Below are positions 24,130 through 32,357 of a DNA stretch of 64,000 nucleotides, piece after piece. The translations under genes were made by a program, and so were the position numbers. The stretch comes from Cherax quadricarinatus (taxonomy: Eukaryota > Arthropoda > Malacostraca > Decapoda > Parastacidae). Numbering within the stretch: position 1 is the stretch's first letter; each line of letters starts with the position of its first letter. Where the stretch lies: assembly GCF_038502225.1 (NCBI RefSeq), contig NC_091391.1, positions 6,040,903 to 6,104,902 on the forward strand, written 5' to 3'. The notes below the pieces were generated by a model. The model saw only the letters and a program-made list of their open reading frames with translations, was not told the DNA's origin and did no database searches.

Positions 24130-24497
24130 GATAAATTAGACACATGTGCAACTTCTTGGGATCTTAATACTTGGGAATTCTTCGCTTGCCTAACCCATGG
24201 GCACGACTTACTTCCACATTGAACAAATGTGACACCACCTACGACTGCTGCACCTCCTGCCTATGGTTTATAAGCTCCTTCTCCACACTTATGCCGTATT
24301 CTATTCAAGATTGATGGACTCGCCACATCGACTCAAGGCTGAGGGACTGATTACCTCATTCACCTCCTGTTCAAGATTCTCCTTTGTATGGACTGATGAA
24401 GCCACTGTGTGGCGAAACGTTTCCTCAATAAAGATACCCAAGAGTTGCACATGTGTCTAATTTATCAACGTGTCGGTTCTCTGAACCATTCATCTAC
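24130..24497 (+). mobile_element. Penelope-like non-autonomous insertion with 14-bp target duplication
   Basis: AATAACTGAACAAT occurs at 24116-24129 and 24498-24511, bracketing a 368-bp insertion into the endonuclease region of the minus-strand LINE. The left end (24130-24168) is an inverted copy of 24430-24468; both contain the segment ACACATGTGCAAC or its complement. An inverted 5' piece and an unequal 3' extension (24469-24497) are usual for Penelope-like elements. It encodes no RT or GIY-YIG domain, so it would be a non-autonomous or heavily truncated copy. It carries the hammerhead-like core at 24386-24437. Confidence 0.7.
24386..24437 (+). ncRNA. hammerhead ribozyme-like motif
   Basis: CTGATGA (24393-24399) is followed by a 5-bp stem GCCAC/GTGGC (24401-24405, 24409-24413) with a TGT loop, then GAAA (24414-24417), the order of a hammerhead core. 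Stem I can form from GGA (24390-24392) with TCC (24422-24424) and, beyond a 9-base internal loop, GTAT (24386-24389) with ATAC (24434-24437). Helix III would be only two pairs (AC/GT), with T at 24421 as the cleavage-site residue. Short helix III forms are known from Penelope-like elements, where they are thought to act as dimers. One departure: an extra A (24400) lies between the CTGATGA box and stem II, which may reduce or abolish activity. Confidence 0.55.
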
Positions 24498-24719
24498 AAT
24501 AACTGAACAATAACCAGCCTCCCTCTCCTCCCAGTGCCTCATCACAAACAGGCTTGAACGAGTCACATAAAAGGCATAACCCTCTGTCTCGAACGAACTT
24601 CCAGTCTTACGGTTGTGTTCCTGTGGAATACACACATCTACATCAAAACAGATCAACCACTCTCGAACTTGCACATACTTCCGTACAGATTTCAGACATT
24701 GAAGGTTACACACTTAAAT

Positions 24720-24901
24720 GAGCCAAAGGAAGCGTTCCTCTAGGGGCCACTACTCTCTCCCTCCTTGCATCGTAGGGTACCCAGGTCTCCCCCACCTTTG
24801 GAAATCCCCTTGACCCTACTTGTCATCCTGGAATCGCCCGACCCCCCCCCCTGCCAGCCAATTTCCGAACACTTTCTGTACGTTGTCCAGCAACACACCT
24901 A
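24720..24901 (-). pseudogene. ORF1-ORF2 junction region of the L1/Tx1-type element
   Basis: Minus-strand translation in mixed frames gives KVFGNWLAG and a run of Gly/Arg-rich residues, then the endonuclease start. It is probably the C-terminal end of ORF1, separated from the rest of ORF1 by the plus-strand fragment at 24902-25690. There are stops in all frames. Confidence 0.45.
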
Positions 24902-25690
24902 AAGCCAATAATAACCCAACAAAAAGCTGCAGTAAGAATAATCACTAAATCCCATCCCTGGCAACACACCCCCCCACTCTTCATAGATCTAAACTTGCTC
25001 CCAGTTCAGTACATCCACACTTACTACTGTGCAATCTATATCTACAGGGCCTTAAACTCTAATATCAACCTTGACCTAAAACGCTTTCTTGATAGTTGTG
25101 ACAGAACCCACAGGCATAACACCAGACACAAACATCTCTATGACATTCCCCGTGTCCGACTAAACCTTTACAAAAATTCAATGTATGTCAAAGGCCCTAA
25201 AATCTGGAATACCCTACCTGAGAACTCTAGAACTGCAGACACATTCATCACCTTCAAAACTACCATTAGAAAACATCTTATCTCCCTGATACACCCCGTC
25301 AACTAACTACACGAATACCACCTGGTGGTTCACACTTACACTCACTCACTCATTTGACCATAAATGGAAATATTAATCTCAGTCTTAAAATAATGAATCC
25401 TGTGATACTCCAATACTGAAACTATGTACTGTGCCAAAACAAAAGCATTCACATTGCTAAACTCACAAACTAGTATTTAGTCACTTAGCCATAATACCAA
25501 CTTACCTCATAATTTGTAATATTTTACAATTAAGAACAAAACTAAGTATGCCCGAAATGCCTAGCCATGCTAAGCGTTCTAGTGGTACACTCTGTAATCA
25601 CAATTTTACTACATGTAAACCAAACAATAACCAAATTTCTGTAAACTCAGCATTGTAATCCTTATAGAGAATAAACTTTGAATTTGAGGT
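24902..25690 (+). pseudogene. 5'-truncated LINE fragment (Jockey/CR1-like 3' end)
   Basis: Plus-strand frame from 24917 reads QQKAAVRIITKSHPWQHTPP, then FIDLNLLPVQYIHTYYCAIY, and ends with KGPKIWNTLPENSRTA...HPVN and a stop at 25304-25306. That is the typical C-terminal thumb end of Jockey/CR1-type RT proteins (LQKRAVRII ... KIWNSLP). A 380-bp 3' untranslated part follows, ending AATAAACTTTGAATTTGAG. It is a different family from the main LINE. It sits inside ORF1 of the minus-strand L1/Tx1-type element. I could not define a target duplication. Confidence 0.82.
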
Positions 25691-25766
25691 GTTAAGGCGT
25701 CATCGGAGCCCGACAGCATCTACAGTTATGTCCATACTTGGAGTGCCCTCCTTGTGAATTTCCACC

Positions 25767-26450
25767 TCAGCAGTATGAACCCTGACTCACCGGGTCACCC
25801 ACGTTTTCAATCTTATCATTATCATCCACTATTAATTGCACCACCTCTGAACCCTTGTCCAAAGACACACATGACACAGAATCTGTGTCGTGCGATGCTA
25901 AATGTTCACTCGAGGACGAAACAATCATGGCCTCCATGTCACCTGCCTCTCCTGCTGGAGGCACCCCACTATCCATATGCCCCATAGTGTCAGACGAGTC
26001 ATTTCCAGTCAGGGACACACAGGATGACACCTGTGTTGCAGTCTGGTCCACCTCAGGACACCATGACATCGAGTGCGGCGACTCCACCACCACCTGTTCC
26101 TCTGGAGCCTGTCGGGGCACTTCTCGATCTGGACGACAACCACACTCCATGGGCAGCTGTCGCTTAACACATTGCACTGCCATGTGATTCGTGGCAACTT
26201 CTTCTTTGACCAGAATACGTAACGTACACCTGAGTTCGAAAGTGTCCTCCAGGTGCACGTACGAAGGTATCTGCTATTGCAAGGACATTTTCAATGTATA
26301 CTACCCATCCTGTAGACCAGCATAGAGGCCTTCCGACCACCTGCCCATGGTGGCCAGGTGTATAGTCCCGTACCTCTCAAACACCTCACGTATATCAGCT
26401 TCATTGGCTTCAAATGATACGTTTCTGATGCGTACCCACGTATATTATCA
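25767..26450 (-). pseudogene. ORF1 of the L1/Tx1-type element with RRM-like segment, broken
   Basis: On the minus strand from about 26440 the reading is WVRIRNVSFEANEADIREVF then ERYGTIHLATMGRW, which looks like the first beta-alpha-beta half of an RRM fold, as found in ORF1 proteins of many LINEs that coat the element RNA. After in-frame stops it continues from 26258 with the open stretch HLEDTFELRCTLRILVKEEV, then acidic Ser/Asp/Glu-rich low-complexity sequence to 25767. No zinc knuckle is evident. The stops mark it as a relic. Confidence 0.6.
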
Positions 26451-26817
26451 CGAAACGTCGTGGAACTGTACTGCCACAGTCAGGGTAACCTTCTTACTTA
26501 TATCTTGATACTGGGTCACAATCAGCTAATACACCCCAGTGACACTAAACTTTACGAAGATCCGGGAGACGCTATTTAAGGCTACGTCACACAGATTCCT
26601 GCTGCATTCCGTATGTATCGCGGATGATCGCCGGCAATAACACATGGAGCGATGCACTGGTTACAGAGCCTCTCCTAAGCTCAATAAACACAATATTGAT
26701 GCATCACCGAACAGCAGTCACCATTATAGTTGATCCAACAAACCCTGCCACCAGGTGTCAGGACGGAGCAGGAGCAGCAAACAACCACCCAGCGCAACGA
26801 ATAAGCAGTGAATCATG
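26451..26817 (-). other. 5' region of the L1/Tx1-type element
   Basis: No convincing frame is present. By position it is the 5' untranslated region and N-terminal ORF1 portion, ending at the target duplication (26818-26826). Confidence 0.5.
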
Positions 26818-27020
26818 AAGGGGATTACCAATAGACCCTTGACTGTCTTCAAACAGGCACTGGACAGACACCTAAAGTCAGTAATTGACCTGCCAGGCTG
26901 TGGTTCGTACGTTGGATTACGTGCGGCGAGCAGTAACAGCCTGGTCGCGGACCTGGCCGCGGGGGCTTTGAAGCACGGAACTCTTTCCAGGCATACTCAA
27001 GGAACTCTCCAGACATCAGA
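26818..27020 (+). pseudogene. fragment of the main LINE family, right part
   Basis: It continues the fragment at 20235-20425: RGITNRPLTVFKQALDRHLK, then GCGSYVGLRAASSNSLV, then a decayed 3' end. The RGI codons overlap the target duplication of the inserted minus-strand element. After about 27020 no LINE similarity is clear; 27065-27130 resembles the SINE body (CTTACAC...TGTTCCCCTAACAGCAA). Confidence 0.85.
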
Positions 27021-27140
27021 CTGATGAATTCTAACATATTACAATAATGTGGTTGATCGATCCCCTGCATGGGTGAAACGATGGCCATGTTTTCTTACAC
27101 ATGCTGCCTCTGTTCCCCTAACAGCAACACTGTTAGTTCC

Positions 27141-27334
27141 ACACGTCAGGGCCAGAAACACTGCTGAGGTTCACGTCAGCACTAGAAATACTGCTGAGGC
27201 ACACGTCAATATTTGAAACACTGCTGAGGCACACGTCAATACTTGAAACACTGCTGAGGCACACGTCAATACTTGAAACACTGCTGAGGCACACGTCAAT
27301 ACTTGAAACACTGCCGAGGTACACAGCAGTACCA
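27141..27334. repeat. 30-bp tandem repeat
   Basis: About six copies of a 30-bp unit containing ACACGTCAATACTTGAAACA and CTGCTGAGGC. The second half (GAAACACTGCTG) is shared with the 35-bp satellite that follows directly, so the two are related and the 35-bp unit may derive from this one. Confidence 0.9.
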
Positions 27335-29258
27335 GAAACACTGCTGTGTCGAGGTATGCAGCAGCACCAGAAATACTGCTGTGTCAAGGTATGCAGCAGT
27401 ACCAGAAACACTGCTATGTTAAGGTATGCAGCAGCAACAGAAACACTGTTGTGTCAAGGTATCCAACAGTATCAGAAACACTGCTGTGTCGAGGTATGCA
27501 GCAGCACCAGAAACACTACTGTGTCGAGGTATGCAGCAGCACCAGAAACACTGCTGTGTCGAGGTATGCAGCAGCACCAGAAACACTGCTGTGTCAAGGT
27601 ATCCAGCAGTACCAGAAACACTGCTGTGTCGAGGTATGCAGCAGCACCAGAAACACTGCTGTGTCGAGGTATGCAGCAGCACACAAACACTGCTGTGTCA
27701 AGGTATCCAGCAGTACCAGAAACACTGCTGTGACGAGGTATGCAGCAGCACCAAAACACTGCTGTGTCGAGGTATGCAGCAGCACCAGAAACACTGCTGT
27801 GTCGAGGTATGCAGCAGCACCAGAAACACTGCTGTGTCGAGGCATCCAGCAGTACCAGAAACACTGCTGTGTCAAGGTATGCAGCAGCACCAGAAACACT
27901 GCTGTGTCGAGGTATGCAGCAGTACCAGAAACACTGCTGTGTCGAGGTATGCAGCAGTACCAGAAACTGCTGTGTCAAGGTATGCAGCAGCACCAGAAAC
28001 ACTGCTGTGTCAAGATATGCAGCAGCACCAGAAACACTGCTGTGTCAAGGTATGCAGCAGCACCAGAAACACTGCTGTGTCGATTTATGCAGCAGCACAA
28101 GAAACACTGCTGTGTCATGGTACGCAGCAGCACCAGAAACACTGATGTGTCGAGGTATGCAGCAGCACCAGAAACACTGCTGTGTCGAGGTATGCAGCAG
28201 CACCAGAAACACTGCTGTGTCAAGGTATCCAGCAGTACCAGAAACACTGCTGTGTCGAGGTATGCAGCAGCACCAGAAACACTGCTGTGTCGAGGTATGC
28301 AGCAGCACACAAACACTGCTGTGTCAAGGTATCCAGCAGTACCAGAAACACTGCTGTGACGAGGTATGCAGCAGCACCAAAACACTGCTGTGTCGAGGTA
28401 TGCAGCAGCACCAGAAACACTGCTGTGTCGAGGTATGCAGCAGCACCAGAAACACTGCTGTGTCGAGGCATCCAGCAGTACCAGAAACACTGCTGTGTCA
28501 AGGTATGCAGCAGCACCAGAAACACTGCTGTGTCGAGGTATGCAGCAGTACCAGAAACACTGCTGTGTCGAGGTATGCAGCAGTACCAGAAACTGCTGTG
28601 TCAAGGTATGCAGCAGCACCAGAAACACTGCTGTGTCAAGATATGCAGCAGCACCAGAAACACTGCTGTGTCAAGGTATGCAGCAGCACCAGAAACACTG
28701 CTGTGTCGATTTATGCAGCAGCACAAGAAACACTGCTGTGTCATGGTACGCAGCAGCACCAGAAACACTGATGTGTCGAGGTATGCAGCAGCACCAGAAA
28801 CACTGCTGTGTCGAGGTATGCAGCAGCACCAGAAACACTGCTGTGTCAAGGTATCCAGCAGTACCAGAAACACTGCTGTGTCGAGGTATGCAGCAGCACC
28901 AGAAACACTGCTGTGTCGAGGTATGCAGCAGCACACAAACACTGCTGTGTCAAGGTATCCAGCAGTACCAGAAACACTGCTGTGACGAGGTATGCAGCAG
29001 CACCAAAACACTGCTGTGTCGAGGTATGCAGCAGCACCAGAAACACTGCTGTGTCGAGGTATGCAGCAGCACCAGAAACACTGCTGTGTCGAGGCATCCA
29101 GCAGTACCAGAAACACTGCTGTGTCAAGGTATGCAGCAGCACCAGAAACACTGCTGTGTCGAGGTATGCAGCAGTACCAGAAACACTGCTGTGTCGAGGT
29201 ATGCAGCAGTACCAGAAACTGCTGTGTCAAGGTATGCAGCAGCACCAGAAACACTGCC
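27335..29258. repeat. 35-bp satellite array, part 1, with 626-bp higher-order repeat
   Basis: The monomer starts GAGGTATGCAGCAGCACCAG and ends AAACACTGCTGTGTC (35 bp). Because 35 is not divisible by 3 and the unit has no stop in any frame, long frames run through it on both strands. CAGCAG and CTGCTG in each unit can pair around an 11-base loop. Variants recur every 626 bases (for example CTGATGTGTCG at 28141 and 28767), giving copies at about 27516-28141, 28142-28767 and 28768-29258. The third copy is interrupted by LINE copy 1 and resumes at 34061. Confidence 0.95.
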
Positions 29259-29298
29259 TGGAGTTTACCTGGAGTTTACCTGGAGAGAGTTTCGGGGG

Positions 29299-32200
29299 TC
29301 AACGCCCCCGCGGCCCGGTCTGTGACCAGGCCTCCTGGTGGATCAGCGCCTGATCAACCAGGCTGTTGCTGCTGGCTGCACGCAAACCAACGTACGAGCC
29401 ACAGCCCGGCTGATCAGGAACTGACTTTAGGTGCTTGTCCAGTGCCAGCTTGAAGACTGCCAGGGGTCTGTTGGTAATCCCCCTTATGTGTGCTGGGAGG
29501 CAGTTGAACAGTCTCGGTCCCCTGACACTTATTGTATGGTCTCTTAACGTGCTAGTGACACCCCTGCTTTTCATTGGGGGGATGGTGCATCGTCTGCCAA
29601 GTCTTTTGCTTTCGTAGTGAGTGATTTTCGTGTGCAAGTTCGGTACTAGTCCCTCTAGGATTTTCCAGGTGTATATAATCATGTATCTCTCCCTCCTGCG
29701 TTCCAGGGAATACAGGTTTAGAAACCTCAAGCGCTCCCAGTAATTGAGGTGTTTTATCTCCGTTATGAGCGCCGTGAAAGTTCTCTGTACATTTTCTAGG
29801 TCGGCAATTTCACCTGCCTTGAAAGGTGCTGTTAGAGTGCAGCAATATTCCAGCCTAGATAGAACAAGTGACCTGAAGAGTGTCATCATGGGCTTGGCCT
29901 CCCTAGTTTTGAAGGTTCTCATTATCCATCCTGTCATTTTTCTAGCAGATGCGATTGATACAATGTTATGGTCCTTGAAGGTGAGATCCTCCGACATAAT
30001 CACTCCCAGGTCTTTGACGTTGGTGTTTCGCTCTATTTTGTGGCCAGAATTTGTTTTGTACTCTGATGAAGATTTAATTTCCTCATGTTTACCATATCTG
30101 AGTAATTGAAATTTCTCATCGTTGAACTTCATATTGTTTTCTGCAGCCCACTGAAAGATTTGGTTGATGTCCGCCTGGAGCCTTGCAGTGTCTGCAATGG
30201 AAGACACTGTCATGCAGATTCGGGTGTCATCTGCAAAGGAAGACACGGTGCTGTGGCTGACATCCTTGTCTATGTCGGATATGAGGATGAGGAACAAGAT
30301 GGGAGCTAGTACTGTGCCTTGTGGAACAGAGCTTTTCACCGTAGCTGCCTCGGACTTTACTCTGTTGACGACTACTCTCTGTGTTCTGTTAGTGAGGAAA
30401 TTATAGATCCATCGACCAACTTTTCCTGTTATTCCTTTAGCGCGCATTTTGTGCGCTATTACGCCATGGTCACACTTGTCGAAGGCTTTTGCAAAGTCTG
30501 TATATATTACATCTGCATTCTTTTTGTCTTCTAGTGCATTTAGGACCTTGTCGTAGTGATCCAGTAGTTGAGACAGACAGGAGCGACCTGTTCTAAACCC
30601 ATGTTGCCCTGGGTTGTGTAACTGATGGGTTTCTAGATGGGTGGTGATCTTGCTTCTTAGGACCCTTTCAAAGATTTTTATGATATGGGATGTTAGTGCT
30701 ATTGGTCTGTAGTTCTTTGCTGTTGCTTTACTGCCCCCTTTGTGGAGTGGGGCTATGTCTGTTGTTTTTAGTAACTGAGGGACGACCCCCGTGTCCATGC
30801 TCCCTCTCCATAGGATGGAAAAGGCTCGTGATAGGGGCTTCTTGCAGTTCTTGATGAACACAGAGTTCCATGAGTCTGGCCCTGGGGCAGAGTGCATGGG
30901 CATGTCATTTATCGCCTGTTCGAAGTCATTTGGCGTCAGGATAACATCGGATAGGCTTGTGTTAATCAAATTTTGTGGCTCTCTCATAAAAAATTCATTT
31001 TGATCTTCGACTCTCAGTCTGGTTAGCGGCTTGCTAAAAACTGAGTCATATTGGGACTTGAGTAGCTCACTCATTTCCTTGCTGTCATCTGTGTAGGACC
31101 CATCTTGTTTAAGTAGGGGCCCAATACTGGACGTTGTTCTCGATTTTGATTTGGCATAGGAGAAGAAATACTTTGGGTTTCTTTCGATTTCATTTATGGC
31201 TTTTAGTTCTTCCCGCGATTCCTGACTCCTAAAGGATTCTTTTAGCTTAAGTTCGATGCTTGCTATTTCTCTGACCAGTGTCTCCCTGCGCATTTCTGAT
31301 ATATTGACCTCTTTTAGCCGCTCTGTTATTCTTTTCCGTCGCCTGTAAAGGGAGCGCCTGTCTCTTTCTATTTTACATCTACTCCTCCTTTTTCTTAGAG
31401 GAATAAGCCTTGTGCATACATCGAGTGCCACCGAGTTAATCTGTTCTAGGCATAAGTTTGGGTCTGTGTTGCTTAGTATATCTTCCCAGCTTATATCGGT
31501 TAGGACTTGGTTTACTTGGTCCCACTTTATGTTTTTGTTATTGAAGTTGAATTTGGTGAATGCTCCCTCGTGACTAGTCTCATTTTGTCGGTCTGGGGCT
31601 CCACGCATACATGTCTGAACCTCAATTATGTTGTGATCTGAGTATATTGTTTTTGATATGGTGACATTTCTTATCAGATCATCATTGTTAGTGAAGATGA
31701 GGTCTAGTGTATTCTCCAGTCTAGTAGGCTCTATTATTTGCTGGTTTAAATTGAATTTTGTGCAGAGATTTAAAAGCTCGTGTGAGTGTGAGTTTTCATC
31801 AGAGCTGCCTCCTGGTGTTATTACTGCAACAATATTATTTGCTATATTCCTCCATTTTAGGTGCCTTAAGTTGAAATCCCCCAGGAGCAAGATGTTGGGT
31901 GCAGGAGCTGGAAGATTTTCCAGACAGTGGTCAATTTTTAACAGCTGTTCCTGGAATTGCTGGGATGTTGCATCCGGAGGCTTGTAGACTACCACAATGA
32001 CTAGGTTTTGGTTCTCGACCTTTACTGCTAAAACTTCCACTACGTCATTTGAGGCATTAAGCAGTTCTGTGCAAACAAGTGACTCTGCAATGTACAGGCC
32101 AACCCCCCCCTTTTGCCTGTTCACTCTGTCACATCTGTATAGGTTGTAACCTGGGATCCATATTTCGTTGTCCAAGTGATCCTTTATGTGGGTCTCAGTG

Positions 32201-32355
32201 AAAGCCGCGAACATTGCCTTTGCCTCTGCAAGCAGTCCACGGATGAAAGGTATTTTGTTGTTTATTGCTGGCTTTAGACCCTGTATATTTGCAAAGAAGA
32301 ATGTTATCGGACTGGTGGTATTGTTGGTACTGGGGGGGGATTTTTTTTCCGGCAT
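29299..32355 (-). CDS. LINE copy 1 ORF2: endonuclease-reverse transcriptase (1018 residues)
   Basis: This protein nicks target DNA and reverse-transcribes the element RNA there. Start chosen: the ATG at 32355 that overlaps the ORF1 stop as TAATG; the frame is also open upstream to 32406. The APE-type endonuclease covers about residues 18-245: N23 in FANIQGL, E54 in ETH, GDFN 159-162 and SDHN 239-242. The RT covers about 500-800: KNYRPIALTSHIIKIFERVL, the catalytic Asp of YTDFAKAFDK near 615, SSVPQGTVLAPILFLI, and FADD near 708-711. No RNase H follows. The C-terminus has the SRLEYCCTLTAPFKAGEI and RGPRLFNCLPAHIRGI segments typical of Jockey/CR1-type proteins. Length and all key residues are intact, and the ORF is uninterrupted. 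The clade (CR1/Jockey group) is inferred from motif style. Confidence 0.95.
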   Translation of the reverse strand: MPEKKSPPSTNNTTSPITFFFANIQGLKPAINNKIPFIRGLLAEAKAMFAAFTETHIKDHLDNEIWIPGYNLYRCDRVNRQKGGVGLYIAESLVCTELLNASNDVVEVLAVKVENQNLVIVVVYKPPDATSQQFQEQLLKIDHCLENLPAPAPNILLLGDFNLRHLKWRNIANNIVAVITPGGSSDENSHSHELLNLCTKFNLNQQIIEPTRLENTLDLIFTNNDDLIRNVTISKTIYSDHNIIEVQTCMRGAPDRQNETSHEGAFTKFNFNNKNIKWDQVNQVLTDISWEDILSNTDPNLCLEQINSVALDVCTRLIPLRKRRSRCKIERDRRSLYRRRKRITERLKEVNISEMRRETLVREIASIELKLKESFRSQESREELKAINEIERNPKYFFSYAKSKSRTTSSIGPLLKQDGSYTDDSKEMSELLKSQYDSVFSKPLTRLRVEDQNEFFMREPQNLINTSLSDVILTPNDFEQAINDMPMHSAPGPDSWNSVFIKNCKKPLSRAFSILWRGSMDTGVVPQLLKTTDIAPLHKGGSKATAKNYRPIALTSHIIKIFERVLRSKITTHLETHQLHNPGQHGFRTGRSCLSQLLDHYDKVLNALEDKKNADVIYTDFAKAFDKCDHGVIAHKMRAKGITGKVGRWIYNFLTNRTQRVVVNRVKSEAATVKSSVPQGTVLAPILFLILISDIDKDVSHSTVSSFADDTRICMTVSSIADTARLQADINQIFQWAAENNMKFNDEKFQLLRYGKHEEIKSSSEYKTNSGHKIERNTNVKDLGVIMSEDLTFKDHNIVSIASARKMTGWIMRTFKTREAKPMMTLFRSLVLSRLEYCCTLTAPFKAGEIADLENVQRTFTALITEIKHLNYWERLRFLNLYSLERRRERYMIIYTWKILEGLVPNLHTKITHYESKRLGRRCTIPPMKSRGVTSTLRDHTISVRGPRLFNCLPAHIRGITNRPLAVFKLALDKHLKSVPDQPGCGSYVGLRAASSNSLVDQALIHQEAWSQTGPRGR

Positions 32356-32357
32356 TA
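32340..32357 (-). promoter_or_regulatory. ORF1 stop/ORF2 start overlap (TAATG) before A8-T-C8
   Basis: On the minus strand the ORF1 stop and ORF2 start overlap as TAATG, followed by CCGG, eight A, one T and about eight C. A TAATG overlap is the arrangement by which the SART1 LINE translates ORF2 by termination-reinitiation (established for that element). The homopolymers directly after it set the ORF2 frame, and copies 2 and 3 have shorter ones. Confidence 0.6.

Larger units (their letters stand above)
21552..24713 (-). pseudogene. ORF2 (endonuclease-RT) of the L1/Tx1-type element, broken
   Basis: Minus-strand pieces in order: endonuclease N-terminal part (24713-24498) with LKSVRKYVQVREWL and VDVCIPQEHN, where E is the probable catalytic residue of the APE-type fold; endonuclease C-terminal part (24129-23907) with GRLERLYASW; linker pieces (23808-23311); RT motif A region (about 23051-22818) with LDWRAVCDSVEREVLWGFI; RT with RQGCPMPQMLFACLQDP and the active site YVDDTTVLL (22735-22454); and a C-terminal part (22356-21552) with FLHGILPSRVVLHN and a Cys/His pattern as in L1/Tx1 proteins. 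Several frameshifts and the 368-bp insertion at 24130 make it non-functional. The assignment to L1/Tx1 rests on motif style, not a tree. Confidence 0.8.
20426..26817 (-). mobile_element. L1/Tx1-type non-LTR retrotransposon, full-length but decayed
   Basis: A 6.4-kb insertion is flanked by a 9-bp target duplication AAGGGGATT (20417-20425 and 26818-26826); closing the gap joins two halves of a main-family LINE fragment in register. On the minus strand it has, in order, an ORF1 with an RRM-like segment (about 26450-25767), an ORF2 with endonuclease (from 24713), RT (about 23050-22450) and a C-terminal Cys/His segment (about 21770-21550), a long 3' region, and an AATAAA near 20450 just before an A-rich end (reads AAAATATGAACAAAAAC). 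Frameshifts and stops are numerous. Three later insertions or foreign pieces lie inside: 24130-24497, about 24902-25690, and 20982-21078. Confidence 0.82.

Noticed and set aside
25855..26187. A 110-codon plus-strand frame opposite the L1/Tx1-type ORF1
   Set aside because: Shadow of the minus-strand ORF1, which has recognisable RRM-like and helical sequence.
27346..28771. Long open frames (up to 343 codons) through the 35-bp array, both strands
   Set aside because: The 35-bp unit lacks stops in every phase, so frames are automatic; the frames overlap each other on both strands and show no codon-level constraint.
29744..30109. Antisense frames across the LINE ORF2 regions (121 codons, repeated in every copy)
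   Set aside because: They mirror the conserved RT coding strand and recur only because the LINE is repeated.
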